A stretch of DNA of 64,000 bases from the NCBI GenBank assembly GCA_964468125.1, contig CAYXVF010000002.1:62001-126000 (forward strand). The letters are read 5' to 3'. A program made the translations under genes and the position numbers. The notes below the pieces were generated by a model, which saw only the letters and a list, made by a program, of their open reading frames with translations, was not told the DNA's origin and did not search any database. The DNA is from CAYXVF01 sp964468125. Its GTDB lineage: Bacteria; Myxococcota; XYA12-FULL-58-9; CAYXVF01. Each line of letters starts with the position of its first letter. Within the stretch, counting starts at the first letter, position 1. Of the stretch, positions 51,252-60,100 are shown one piece after another.

Positions 51252-53486
51252 ATGAGACTGACGACGATAGCAGCGCTGTCGCTGGCTCTCGGCGCATGCG
51301 GCGGCAGCGAAGGTCCCGATGATTTTGGCGGAGTGGGCGGTAACAATCGAACCGAGCTCGACCGGCAAGTGCCGTCGATTCAGATCACCAACCCTGCCGA
51401 CGGCGCGACAGCCGCCCGAGAGCCCATCACCGTCACCGGTCTCGCATCCGACGACGTCGCCTTGGATCGGATCGAAGTTCAGATCGACGGGGGGGCGTTT
51501 CAACTCGCAGCGGGACTCGACAACTGGAGCTTCGTTACGTCCGTTTTGACAGACGGGCTGCACAGCATCACAGCCCGTGCCACAGACGCGGCGGGCAAGA
51601 CACGTGAAACGACGATCACAGTCACCGTCGGCGAGAACGGTGGAATCGACACGGAGCCACCGACGGTCACGGTGCTCGAACCGATGGAGGGAGCGGTGAT
51701 CGGGGCCGGCCCCTTGAGTGTTCGCGGAACGGCTTCGGACAACGTCGAGGTCGCGAGCGTTTCCGTCGGCATCAATCTCTCGGGGCAGGTCACGGCGCGT
51801 GGGACCGATCTCTGGGAAGTGGACCTCGATGCGACCTTGCTCGACGAAGGACCTACGAATCTGCTGATCGTCGCGCGGGATACGTCAGGCAACAGCTCAC
51901 CGCTAACCACCTTGACCATCAATGTCGACCGAGCGATTCCACAGGCCACGATCAGCGGTCCGGTCGCGCTGCTTTCGACGCGCCGGAGCGCCACGTTTAA
52001 CGTGAGCGGCAGCGCCAACTACACCTATGCACTCGACGGTGGCACCTACGGTGACTCAATTCCAACGACGACACCGCTCGAGCTGAGCGGCTTGGAAGAT
52101 GGGCTTCATCGCATCGACGTGCTCGGTCTCGATGAGGTGGGAGTCTCCCAGGAGACGCCTACGAGTTTCACCTGGACGGTCGATGCGACCGCGCCCACGG
52201 TGCAGGTCTCGGGGGCACCGAGCGCACCCACTCAGGCGATGAGCTTGTCTTTGGTGGTGAGCGAGGCTGAGTTCTACCGCTATCGCCTCGACGGGGGGCC
52301 TTATGGCGACATCATCGCCGCCACCGAGCCCCTGACCCTCAACGGTCTCAGCGAAGGTGGCCACCTGGTAGAGGTGAAGGGGCTCGATCCGCTCGGCAAC
52401 GAGCAAGAGGAGCCGACCCTCGCCGCGTGGGTCGTAGACACGACCCCGCCGTCGACGCCGATCTTAATCGACGTGCCTCCTTCGCTGACGCAGGCGAATC
52501 GGGTCGACATTCCCGTCGCGGGAGCGGGAATCGACCAGTATACGATCAGCGTCAACGGCGGGCCCGAGTCTGACCTGAATGCCCAGCTCCTGATCACGCT
52601 CGACGACTTCGATGTCGGTGAGCAGACCTTGACGGTCACGGGCTACGACCCCGCGGGCAATGTCGGCCCTTCACGTATGGTCACCTGGGAGGTCACGACC
52701 GAGCCGGTGCCCACCCTGGACGTGCAACCGCCGCCAGAAGTGAGTGGCCCAGAGGTTATGTACGAGGTCAGCGGCATCGACTTTGCGAGCTATGAGTATC
52801 AGGTGGATCCGCCGAGCGCCGCACCGAGCGCATGGACTGCTGCGAGCTTTGGTCCGCTGGTGTTGGACCTCACGAGCTTTGCCGTGTCGCTCCCGGGAGA
52901 ATGGCAAATCCGCTTCCGTTATCCCGCGGGAGCGGTAACGGTCGACACGTTCCTCGTCGACGTGACGCCGGTGGGCGCTGTGCTGACCAACACCCCGCCA
53001 CGCCCGACCAATCGGCTCGACATCGCGGTGCGTGTCGGCGGGTCGGAGGTGGTCGAGTACACGTACTCCCTCGACGAAGGGCCGCTCCAAGGGCCGGACG
53101 AGGTCTCCACGGTGATCACGGAAGCGGGCCTGATTCCCGGTCTTCACACCCTCGACGTCTATGGAATCGATTTCGCCGGAAACATCGCCCCGAGCCCGAC
53201 GTCGATCGATTGGACGATCAACGTGACGCGTCCCGTCGCTGCGCTCACCGGTGCGCCCGCTTCGCCGACGACCCAAACCTCGGCGAGTCTCAACGTCGGG
53301 GGCTTGGGTGTTGCCGCCTATCGCTACCGCATCAACGGAGGTGAGATCGGCGATCCGCTTGCCGTTGCGGACCCGATCGTCCTCACGGGCCTCGCGCCCG
53401 GGATCTACAGTGTCGAGGTCTTCCCCGAGGACGTCGTCGGTAACGTTGGAGACCCCACCCAAGCGGTGTGGACGGTCGTCGATTAG
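51252..53486 (+). CDS. Ig-like repeat surface lipoprotein
   Basis: ATG 51252 gives 744 residues with lipobox LGAC (AALSLALGACGGS). The mature part is a string of beta-sandwich repeats: two Big_9-like modules (SIQITNPADGATAAREPITV; TVTVLEPMEGAVIGAGPLSV) followed by six modules of about 85 residues with LDGGxYGD, LxGLxxGxHxxxVxGLDxxGN and PTxxxWxVDxTxP signatures. No enzyme domain. This looks like a stalk of an adhesin or matrix lipoprotein. Modules 3-8 are similar enough that internal duplication is evident. Confidence 0.88.
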   Translation: MRLTTIAALSLALGACGGSEGPDDFGGVGGNNRTELDRQVPSIQITNPADGATAAREPITVTGLASDDVALDRIEVQIDGGAFQLAAGLDNWSFVTSVLTDGLHSITARATDAAGKTRETTITVTVGENGGIDTEPPTVTVLEPMEGAVIGAGPLSVRGTASDNVEVASVSVGINLSGQVTARGTDLWEVDLDATLLDEGPTNLLIVARDTSGNSSPLTTLTINVDRAIPQATISGPVALLSTRRSATFNVSGSANYTYALDGGTYGDSIPTTTPLELSGLEDGLHRIDVLGLDEVGVSQETPTSFTWTVDATAPTVQVSGAPSAPTQAMSLSLVVSEAEFYRYRLDGGPYGDIIAATEPLTLNGLSEGGHLVEVKGLDPLGNEQEEPTLAAWVVDTTPPSTPILIDVPPSLTQANRVDIPVAGAGIDQYTISVNGGPESDLNAQLLITLDDFDVGEQTLTVTGYDPAGNVGPSRMVTWEVTTEPVPTLDVQPPPEVSGPEVMYEVSGIDFASYEYQVDPPSAAPSAWTAASFGPLVLDLTSFAVSLPGEWQIRFRYPAGAVTVDTFLVDVTPVGAVLTNTPPRPTNRLDIAVRVGGSEVVEYTYSLDEGPLQGPDEVSTVITEAGLIPGLHTLDVYGIDFAGNIAPSPTSIDWTINVTRPVAALTGAPASPTTQTSASLNVGGLGVAAYRYRINGGEIGDPLAVADPIVLTGLAPGIYSVEVFPEDVVGNVGDPTQAVWTVVD

Positions 53487-53536
53487 GCGACTCTAGTCAC
53501 TTTGGGTCGAGTCTGCTCGTCCGCCGGTCCCTCGGT

Positions 53537-54853
53537 CTAGAAGACTCCGTCCGCTTTCATCTTGCTGAGGGCACGATCCATCGCGGTGACCGTCGAGTCG
53601 ATCTGCGTTTGCTGATGCGTGATCGAGAGGAAGCCGACCTCGAAGGCACTCGGAGCGATCGCGACGCCTTCGTCGAGGAGGTTTCGGAAGAAGGCACCAA
53701 AGCGGCTCGCATCTCCCTGCTTGACCTCTTCATAGCTCCGGGGTGCGGCGGTGGCGCCTTCCTTGAACCAGATCCCGAACATCGAGCCGATCCGGTCGAC
53801 GCGCGCCGGATTTCCGTGCTTCTTCAGCACGTCGGCGATGCCCGCCTCGATCGCTTCGCTCGCGCGTTCGAGCTCGTCGAAGAAGCCGGGCTGCGCGATG
53901 CCGTCGAGGGCTGCGGTGCCGGCGGCCATGGCGAGGGGATTCCCGGAGAGAGTACCCGCTTGATACACCGGTCCGACGGGGGCGACGTGATCCATCAGAT
54001 CCAGCCGACCGCCGTAGGCCCCCACGGGCAGACCACCGCCGATCACCTTGCCGAAAGTCGACAGGTCTGGGCGGATCCCGAGGCGCTCCTGTGCGCCGCC
54101 CCGGGACAGACGGAATCCGGTCATGACCTCGTCGAAAATCAGGATCGTACCGTGTTCATCGCAGAGCTCGCGCAGCTTTTCGAGAAAGCCAGGCAGTGGC
54201 AAGACGAGACCCATGTTCGCGGCGACGGGCTCAACGATGATCGCGGCGATTTCTTTGCCCTTTTCCTTCATGGTCGCGCTGATCGCTTCGATGTCGTTGT
54301 AGGGGAGGGTCAGCGTGTCGGACGCGGCGCCGTCCGGAACTCCCGCGCTCCCGGGTATGCCGAGGGTTGCGATCCCGGACCCCGCCGACTCAGAGAGGAA
54401 GGCGTCGGCGTGCCCATGGTAGCAGCCGGCGAATTTGATGAACTTCGCTCGGCCGGTGGCACCGCGTGCGACACGCACCGCGCTCATGGTCGCTTCCGTG
54501 CCAGAGTTGACGAAGCGAACTTTCTCAACCGACGGAACCGCCTCGATCACGCGCTTGGCGAGCTCGACCTCGCGGCCCGTGGCCCAACCAAAGCTCGTCC
54601 CCTCGCGTGCGGCGGACTGAACCGCCTCGACCACCGTCTGCGGGGCATGTCCCATGATGAGCGGACCCCAGGACAAGACGTAGTCGATGTAGCGATTGCC
54701 GTCCGCGTCGTAGATGTAAGGGCCTTCGCCCTTGGCGATGAAAATCGGCTCTCCCCCCACCGCTTTGAATGCGCGCACCGGTGAGTTGACGCCGCCAGGA
54801 ATGACCGCGCTCGCGCGGTCGAAGAGTTGCTTGCTACGATCGTGCTTCATCAT
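53537..54853 (-). CDS. hemL: Glutamate-1-semialdehyde 2,1-aminomutase
   Basis: 438 residues of a PLP-dependent class III aminotransferase. Motifs: IPGGVNSPVRAF at the start, VRFVNSGTEATMSAVRVARG (cofactor binding), LIFDEVMTGFRL, and the PLP-binding Lys in STFGKVIGGGLPVGAYGG. It converts glutamate-1-semialdehyde to 5-aminolevulinate in the C5 pathway to haem. It lies downstream of hemC on the same strand, 48 bases apart; the second Met (54850) is an equally good start. Confidence 0.97.
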   Translation of the reverse strand: MMKHDRSKQLFDRASAVIPGGVNSPVRAFKAVGGEPIFIAKGEGPYIYDADGNRYIDYVLSWGPLIMGHAPQTVVEAVQSAAREGTSFGWATGREVELAKRVIEAVPSVEKVRFVNSGTEATMSAVRVARGATGRAKFIKFAGCYHGHADAFLSESAGSGIATLGIPGSAGVPDGAASDTLTLPYNDIEAISATMKEKGKEIAAIIVEPVAANMGLVLPLPGFLEKLRELCDEHGTILIFDEVMTGFRLSRGGAQERLGIRPDLSTFGKVIGGGLPVGAYGGRLDLMDHVAPVGPVYQAGTLSGNPLAMAAGTAALDGIAQPGFFDELERASEAIEAGIADVLKKHGNPARVDRIGSMFGIWFKEGATAAPRSYEEVKQGDASRFGAFFRNLLDEGVAIAPSAFEVGFLSITHQQTQIDSTVTAMDRALSKMKADGVF

Positions 54854-54901
54854 GATGTCCTCCCCATAGCTGGTGCCGTGATCTCGTTCGCGATTCGAGA
54901 A

Positions 54902-55810
54902 TCAGAGGTAGCGATCCGCGCCCTGACCCATGAGCTGGTCGTAGACGGTCTCGAGCACTTCCTCGTCCGCGGCCCCTCTTGCTTCGGCGGTGAGTCGTTC
55001 GCTTCCATCGGGCGCGGCGACGAGAGCGAAGAGCTCGATGGTGCCGTCCTGAACCTGGGCGTGAGCGCCGAGGGGCAAATGACAGCCGCCACCGAAGCGC
55101 GCGAGTAGGGCACGTTCGAGGTCGACGCCGCGCGCCGTGCTCGGCCGGTGCATGTTCGAGGCCGCCTCCGCCACTCGCTCGTCGCCTGTGCGGATCTGGA
55201 CCGCGAGTGCCCCCTGGGCGGGTGCGGGACACATGTGGCGCACGTCGATCGGTAGAAAGCGAAGCGAAGGCTCGGAGTCGAACAGCCCGAGCCGGCGCAG
55301 CCCCGCCTCGGCGAGTACCACCGCGTCGAGCTCGCCTGAGCTCGCCTTGCCCATGCGCGTAGGCACGTTGCCCCGAATGTCGACGAGCTCGAGGTCCGGA
55401 CGCAAAGACTTGATCGCGGCCTTGCGCCGCAAGGAGCTCGTACCAACCGTCGCACCTTCTGCGATCCCGAACGGCCGTTCAGTGTCCACCTTGTTGTCGC
55501 GGACGACGAGCGTGTCGCGCACGGGGGCTCGCTCGGGCACCGCGGTGATCGTGAGCCCCGGGACGAGCTCGGTGGGGAGATCCTTGTAGGAATGGATCGC
55601 GAGGTCGACGTCCTTCCCGAGAAGTGCCGCTTCGATCTCCTTGGTGAAGAAGCCTTTGCCTTCGACCTTGTCGAGGGTGAGGTGTTGGATCGCATCGCCC
55701 TGCGTTTTGATGACGATAATCTCGCTGTCGCCCTTCAGGTGGTCTCTCACGTAGTGGGCCTGCCACATGGCGAGGTCGCTGCCGCGCGACCCGATTCTGA
55801 TGACGCTCAT
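54902..55810 (-). CDS. hemC: Porphobilinogen deaminase (hydroxymethylbilane synthase)
   Basis: 302 residues from ATG 55810, overlapping the queF stop (ATGA). Begins VIRIGSRGSDLAMWQA with the family's RxGSRxSxLA motif; the DxAIHSYKDLPTEL stretch carries the catalytic Asp, and the dipyrromethane cofactor Cys is in ARFGGGCHLPLGAHA. It makes hydroxymethylbilane from four porphobilinogens. Complete and typical in length; co-transcribed with queF and hemL. Confidence 0.97.
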   Translation of the reverse strand: MSVIRIGSRGSDLAMWQAHYVRDHLKGDSEIIVIKTQGDAIQHLTLDKVEGKGFFTKEIEAALLGKDVDLAIHSYKDLPTELVPGLTITAVPERAPVRDTLVVRDNKVDTERPFGIAEGATVGTSSLRRKAAIKSLRPDLELVDIRGNVPTRMGKASSGELDAVVLAEAGLRRLGLFDSEPSLRFLPIDVRHMCPAPAQGALAVQIRTGDERVAEAASNMHRPSTARGVDLERALLARFGGGCHLPLGAHAQVQDGTIELFALVAAPDGSERLTAEARGAADEEVLETVYDQLMGQGADRYL

Positions 55811-56166
55811 TCCTCTCCCTCGTGGCGCGCGGTGACCGTAGTTCCGATCCCTCCGCGTACCCAGAATTTTCCCTCGACGGTCATCGACCGCGGCGCGGTG
55901 GCGGCGACGAGATCGTCCAGGATGCGATTGGTAACCGCCTCGTGAAAATGTCCCTCGTTGCGGAAGCTCCAAAGATAGTTCTTCAGACTCTTCAGCTCGA
56001 CGCAGGTTGCGGCCGGGATGTAGCGAATGGTGATCGTCGCAAAATCCGGTTGGCCGGTCAGAGGGCAGATACAGGTGAATTCGGGGCAGTCGAACTCAAT
56101 CGTGTATGGCCGTTCGGGCTTCGGATTTGGGAAGGTCTCGAGATTCTTGGTCGGTTCGCTGGACAC
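55807..56166 (-). CDS. queF: NADPH-dependent 7-cyano-7-deazaguanine reductase
   Basis: 119 residues from GTG 56166, near the standard size of unimodular (type I) QueF. The catalytic Cys is in PEFTCICPLTGQPDFA and the diagnostic motif ELKSLKNYLWSFRNE is complete. It reduces preQ0 to preQ1 in queuosine biosynthesis. The ATGA overlap with hemC means translation is probably coupled, an unusual pairing with haem synthesis. The longer frame upstream has no QueF sense and overlaps the divergent rhomboid gene. Confidence 0.95.
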   Translation of the reverse strand: MSSEPTKNLETFPNPKPERPYTIEFDCPEFTCICPLTGQPDFATITIRYIPAATCVELKSLKNYLWSFRNEGHFHEAVTNRILDDLVAATAPRSMTVEGKFWVRGGIGTTVTARHEGEE

Positions 56167-56253
56167 AGGTGCCTCCGGCCTCACCCTATAGCGGCCGCGG
56201 GGGGGACAAGGAAGGCCCCCTCGGCCGTTCTTGTTTTCCTCGAGGGGCCCGCC

Positions 56254-57129
56254 ATGCTGATGCTCTCCACGCGCGATCGTTGGTGGATGAGCCAGTGCGA
56301 CGCGCTCCTGCAGGCCGAAGGGATCGAGGGGCGCTGGCTTCTGGTCGATTCTGCGCTGGTCCTCGACGTGCCCGCGAGCGAAGTGGAACGGGTGGCCGTC
56401 GCCCTCTCTGGGCTCTGGGGGGAAGACCGGCAGCGAGCCTTGGCCCGGCGCCGCCTGTCGGAGCTGCCGCGCCGGCCTTTGTGGCTGCAGACCCCCTTCA
56501 TTTTGGGCTTGGGGATCGCTGCGCTTCTGCTGCTGTTTTTCGCGCTCACCGGCGGCCGCGTTCAAGGCAGCCCCTGGTTTCTGGACGGTCGCCTCGCGCG
56601 CGAGGACTTCTTCGCCGGGCAGTGGTGGCGCGCGGTGACCGCCGCCACCCTCCATGCGGACCTCGAGCACGTCGCCGGCAATGCGGCCTTCATTTGGATC
56701 CTGGGGTGGGGGGTCGCCGAGCGCTACGGTGAAGGAATTGCCGCCATGGGTTGGCTTCTGACCGCGTTTCTCGGCTTTCTCGTGAGTCTCGGCGTCACGG
56801 ACGTGCAGCTCACGGTGGGTGCTTCCGGCGGTTTGTTTGGGCTCCTGGGTATGGCTGCGGTCCACGCGTTCAAGGTGCGGGACCGGGACGGCATTGGGCG
56901 TCGCGAGCAGCTGCGCACCCTAGGCAGCGGTGTGCTGCTCCTCGCCTTCACCGCCTTCAGCCCGGGGTCGAACATCGCCGCGCACGTGGGGGGATTCGTC
57001 GCCGGGGCTTCGCTCGCCGTCGCGCTTCCGGCAAGACCGGTCACGGTTGGGCCCCAGCTCATCGCCGGGGGCCTGACCGCGGTTCTCGTGTACGTCTCCT
57101 GGGCCCTGGCGGGCGCAAGAGCTTTTTGA
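56254..57129 (+). CDS. Rhomboid-family intramembrane serine protease
   Basis: 291 residues with about six membrane helices. The N-terminal 90 residues form a cytoplasmic domain (WLLVDSALVLDVPASEVERVAVAL, alpha/beta). Active-site elements: HxxxN in LEHVAGNAAFIWI, catalytic Ser in GASGGLFGLLGMAA (GxSG), and His in IAAHVGGFVAG. The family cleaves membrane proteins within the bilayer. Divergent from queF, 87 bp between them. Confidence 0.92.
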   Translation: MLMLSTRDRWWMSQCDALLQAEGIEGRWLLVDSALVLDVPASEVERVAVALSGLWGEDRQRALARRRLSELPRRPLWLQTPFILGLGIAALLLLFFALTGGRVQGSPWFLDGRLAREDFFAGQWWRAVTAATLHADLEHVAGNAAFIWILGWGVAERYGEGIAAMGWLLTAFLGFLVSLGVTDVQLTVGASGGLFGLLGMAAVHAFKVRDRDGIGRREQLRTLGSGVLLLAFTAFSPGSNIAAHVGGFVAGASLAVALPARPVTVGPQLIAGGLTAVLVYVSWALAGARAF

Positions 57130-57162
57130 ACTGCGCCCAGCATCGTCTACCATCCCCCTGAC

Positions 57163-58818
57163 GTGATCTTCTCCTGCCCATCGTGTGGCGCATCGCACTT
57201 CAAGCCCGACGCCGAGGTCGAAACCGGTACGGATGTCGTCTGCCGGCGCTGCCGCCATGAGTTCAGGGTCAACCTCGATGGGGTGATCGAACCGGCGGCG
57301 AGCGCGGACGACGCGGAAGCCACCACGGCCGATGCAGCGGGGAGCGCTTCGGGCGGCTCGGGCATCGAAAGCTCGGAGACCATGATCATGGACACGAGCA
57401 GCCTGAGCGCCCCGGGTATCACCGCGGCCGGGTTGCCGGACGATGGCTCGACGGCGGTGAGTCACGGGTTCGCCGACGACGGTGAAACCCGCGCGGACCT
57501 CCCGGCGATCGAATCGATCCCACCGGCGGATGGGTTCGGTGACACGAGTACGGACGTCGCACCTGGCCTCGACGCCCTAGAGAGCGGCGGGCCGTTCCCC
57601 TCGTCGATGGATTTTTCTCCCACCGGCGGAGATACCATGGCGCTCGAGGCCGTGGGACAACCGGAGCCGCCTCCTGCCGATTTTCTCGGCGGTGAAACCG
57701 AGGCGATCGAAACGCACGGCGTGGGTCTCACCGATCTTCCCGACGCGGGTGTCCCCGATCTCGAGAGCGTTCCCGGCGGGCCCGATCCGAGCGCCGGCCC
57801 TCTAGCCTCCCCGGAGCCCTTCGAAGCTTCCGAGGCGAGCGAGCCGCACCAGGATCCCCTTGCGCCCGAAGCAGCGGGGGTTTCGCCGGAGCTGCTACAG
57901 GCCCGGGACGAGGCCCGCGGCGGAACGGTCGCCGACGACGAGCTTCCGGCAGACCTCGGCCTGCCCCCGGCGTCTCACGAGGATTTCGACGACGACCTCA
58001 CCGGCGTGTCCGAGGCATTGCCGTCCGAGGGGCACACTCCTTCTACCGGGGCGAAGACCAAGCAGCGCGCGCAGCGAGCCTTTGCGACCGCGCAGCACTC
58101 CGCTCAGGAGATGGCAGCGGTGTTCATGAAGCAACCGCTCGGGGTTCGCATTGCTACTGGCTTGGCGATTCTGACGTTGATTGTGATCGCGACCGTGATT
58201 GTGACGAGCTTCGGACCGCGCGGGCCCTACGCGCAGTGGGTGAAGTTCGACGTCTCTCTTCGCACGGGCCCGGGAGTGGGCGACGGATACAGCCGCATCG
58301 ACAGTCTTCCAAAGGGCGCGGAGGTGACCGCCTACGAGGCCACGACCAACTTCATGCTCGTGCGCGACGCGTTTGGTCGCGTGGGGTATGTCACAAAAGA
58401 GAGCTTGGGCGACGTACCGCCGGTGCCCGACCCCAAGGAACCCTTCGCCGACTGCCGCCAATCACCGATCGAGACCAACCTAGAACCTTGCCAGACGCGG
58501 GCACGCTCGCAGCTCGACCGTTGTGAAGCAGGCTGCGACGGCAAACCGTGCATCGACGGTTGCGCCACTCAGTTCACCGACTGTATGGCCGGGTGCGAAA
58601 CACGACTGGTCGTAGTGGAGGAAGCGCCTCGAGTCGCCGAAGCCGAAGGAGAGATCGAGCCCCAGACTGAGTCTGAACCCGAACAGAAAGAGCCGGCGGA
58701 GATCGATTCGCCGATCGAGGAGGCGGGCAACGGTGAAGTACGGGAAGAAACCTCCGAGCCTTCCGAAAAGAAGAAGAAACGCAACCGCAAGAAGCGCCGC
58801 CGTCGCAAACGGCGGTGA
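57163..58818 (+). CDS. MJ0042 zinc-ribbon, TM, SH3-like, Cys-rich protein
   Basis: 551 residues, GTG 57163. N-terminal MJ0042-type zinc ribbon (FSCPSCGASHF and VCRRCRHEFRV, four Cys), then 250 residues of acidic low-complexity Gly/Ser/Pro/Glu sequence, one membrane helix (VRIATGLAILTLIVIATVIV), an SH3b-like domain (FDVSLRTGPGVGDGYSRI, GRVGYVTKESLG), a Cys-rich segment with ten Cys (CRQSPIETNLEPCQTRAR, CEAGCDGKPCIDGCAT), and a charged Lys/Arg tail. Cytoplasmic zinc ribbon plus periplasmic SH3/Cys-rich part suggests transmembrane signalling or an envelope adapter; such zinc-ribbon proteins are frequent in Myxococcota. Confidence 0.85.
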   Translation: MIFSCPSCGASHFKPDAEVETGTDVVCRRCRHEFRVNLDGVIEPAASADDAEATTADAAGSASGGSGIESSETMIMDTSSLSAPGITAAGLPDDGSTAVSHGFADDGETRADLPAIESIPPADGFGDTSTDVAPGLDALESGGPFPSSMDFSPTGGDTMALEAVGQPEPPPADFLGGETEAIETHGVGLTDLPDAGVPDLESVPGGPDPSAGPLASPEPFEASEASEPHQDPLAPEAAGVSPELLQARDEARGGTVADDELPADLGLPPASHEDFDDDLTGVSEALPSEGHTPSTGAKTKQRAQRAFATAQHSAQEMAAVFMKQPLGVRIATGLAILTLIVIATVIVTSFGPRGPYAQWVKFDVSLRTGPGVGDGYSRIDSLPKGAEVTAYEATTNFMLVRDAFGRVGYVTKESLGDVPPVPDPKEPFADCRQSPIETNLEPCQTRARSQLDRCEAGCDGKPCIDGCATQFTDCMAGCETRLVVVEEAPRVAEAEGEIEPQTESEPEQKEPAEIDSPIEEAGNGEVREETSEPSEKKKKRNRKKRRRRKRR

Positions 58819-58821
58819 GTG

Positions 58822-59313
58822 TCACTCCCCGAGCTGGTCCATCACGCCGTTGACGTAGACACGCGTCGCGTCTTCCTGAATCCTCGCGCCCAGGTCCTTG
58901 AGTCGCTCGCGAAGCAGGGCGCCGTTTGCGAGCCGGCTTTGCGCGATGAGGCTCGAGAGCTGACCGAGGGACTCGCGGACGACTCTCTCCTCCGGGTGTT
59001 GGAGCAGCTTCATGAGAACGTCAGGTTCGTCGGGCAGCTGGTGATGAGCCATGAACGCGTCCCCCGCTTCGCGGATCTCTTCCGGGCCCGAGGCGATGCG
59101 GAGCCGTTCGAGGCGAAGCCGGTATTCGGAAGGGCTCCGTCCATTCGAGCGGCGGGGGCTCGCAAAGACGCGCTCCCGCGGGGCGCCCAAACGGTTCATC
59201 CGTGGCGGGGGCCGCTCCGAGCTCTTAGATGGCGTGCTGGAGTCACCAAAGAGCGCATTGAGTTTCTTGAGAGAATCTGCCGCCTCTGGCGACCGGGACT
59301 CGTCCTCTGACAT
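58822..59313 (-). CDS. Hypothetical helical protein
   Basis: ATG at 59313 gives 163 residues. The first 65 are polar and Ser/Pro/Arg-rich (disordered); residues 70-160 are helical (EIREAGDAFMAHHQLPDEPD, VVRESLGQLSSLIAQSRL). No family recognised; the helical part resembles HEAT-like repeats. Its stop is 3 bases from the stop of the convergent zinc-ribbon gene. The 207 bp on its start side contain no recognised element. Confidence 0.65.
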   Translation of the reverse strand: MSEDESRSPEAADSLKKLNALFGDSSTPSKSSERPPPRMNRLGAPRERVFASPRRSNGRSPSEYRLRLERLRIASGPEEIREAGDAFMAHHQLPDEPDVLMKLLQHPEERVVRESLGQLSSLIAQSRLANGALLRERLKDLGARIQEDATRVYVNGVMDQLGE

Positions 59314-59520
59314 GCTCAAAAACACCTTGCGCGGACGTACGCCGCACTCTTCACGCGTCACTGCGCGTGTCGCCCTCAATCGTCGTCTTTCCCCGGCGGC
59401 CGCTGGGACAGCCTGTAGGAGAGCTCCCCTGTAGTCTATTTGGTGGTGTGGAGCGCGAGGCTCGCGAGAGCCCGTCTCCAAAATTCTACCATCGACTATC
59501 GGCGGCCGCTACGGCCGCGT

Positions 59521-60081
59521 TCACTCGTTGTCGCCTTCCGGCTCGAGATTTCGCAGGCGACGCTCTACCGTGTCTCGGAGCGTGTCGAGCATTTTGGTCG
59601 CGTCCCCGAAGATTTCACGGCGCGCCTGGCTGTGCTCCCGGTCGCGAGGCGCATCGCGTCGGGTTTCGCGTTCCATGGCGTCGAGCGCGGCGATGGCCCG
59701 ATCGAAGGCCCGAAGCAGAAACTCATCGACCGATTTCTGCACCTCCGGGGCGATCGATTGGGGGGTGGGGTGGCGTTTACGGGTCAACCCCGGCGAGCGC
59801 GGCCGCCGCCCCGTACGCCGCGAGCTGCTCGCCTTCTTCTTCTTCTTTGCCGTCGTTGAGCGTGTGCCGGCCTTCTTCTTGCTCTTGCGGGTCGCCTTGC
59901 TCGGGGTCACAGGACCGCTCGCTGCGGGTTTGCCCTTCGGCTTGCTGATGCGGCTCGGGGTAGGGGCGGTGCGGTGCGCACGCGAGCCCTCGCCAGCGCG
60001 GCGCTTGCTCGTCGTCTTCTTCTTGGCGGTCTTTCTTCGTTTGCGCCCTTCGCCGGGGGGCTTCTCGCCGTCACGCGCCAT
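59521..60081 (-). CDS. Lys/Arg-rich histone-H1-like protein
   Basis: 186 residues from ATG 60081. Residues 1-105 are extremely basic with KKK, RK and SK/TP clusters (KRRKTAKKKTTSKRRAGEG, KATRKSKKKAGTRS), like histone-H1/AlgP-like or PhaF tails that coat DNA. The C-terminal 80 residues form a helix-rich domain (VQKSVDEFLLRAFDRAIAALD). It may compact the chromosome or link DNA to a partner. 19 bases from the trmB stop, same strand. Confidence 0.75.
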   Translation of the reverse strand: MARDGEKPPGEGRKRRKTAKKKTTSKRRAGEGSRAHRTAPTPSRISKPKGKPAASGPVTPSKATRKSKKKAGTRSTTAKKKKKASSSRRTGRRPRSPGLTRKRHPTPQSIAPEVQKSVDEFLLRAFDRAIAALDAMERETRRDAPRDREHSQARREIFGDATKMLDTLRDTVERRLRNLEPEGDNE

Positions 60082-60100
60082 CGCAAGCGAAGTATAACCG

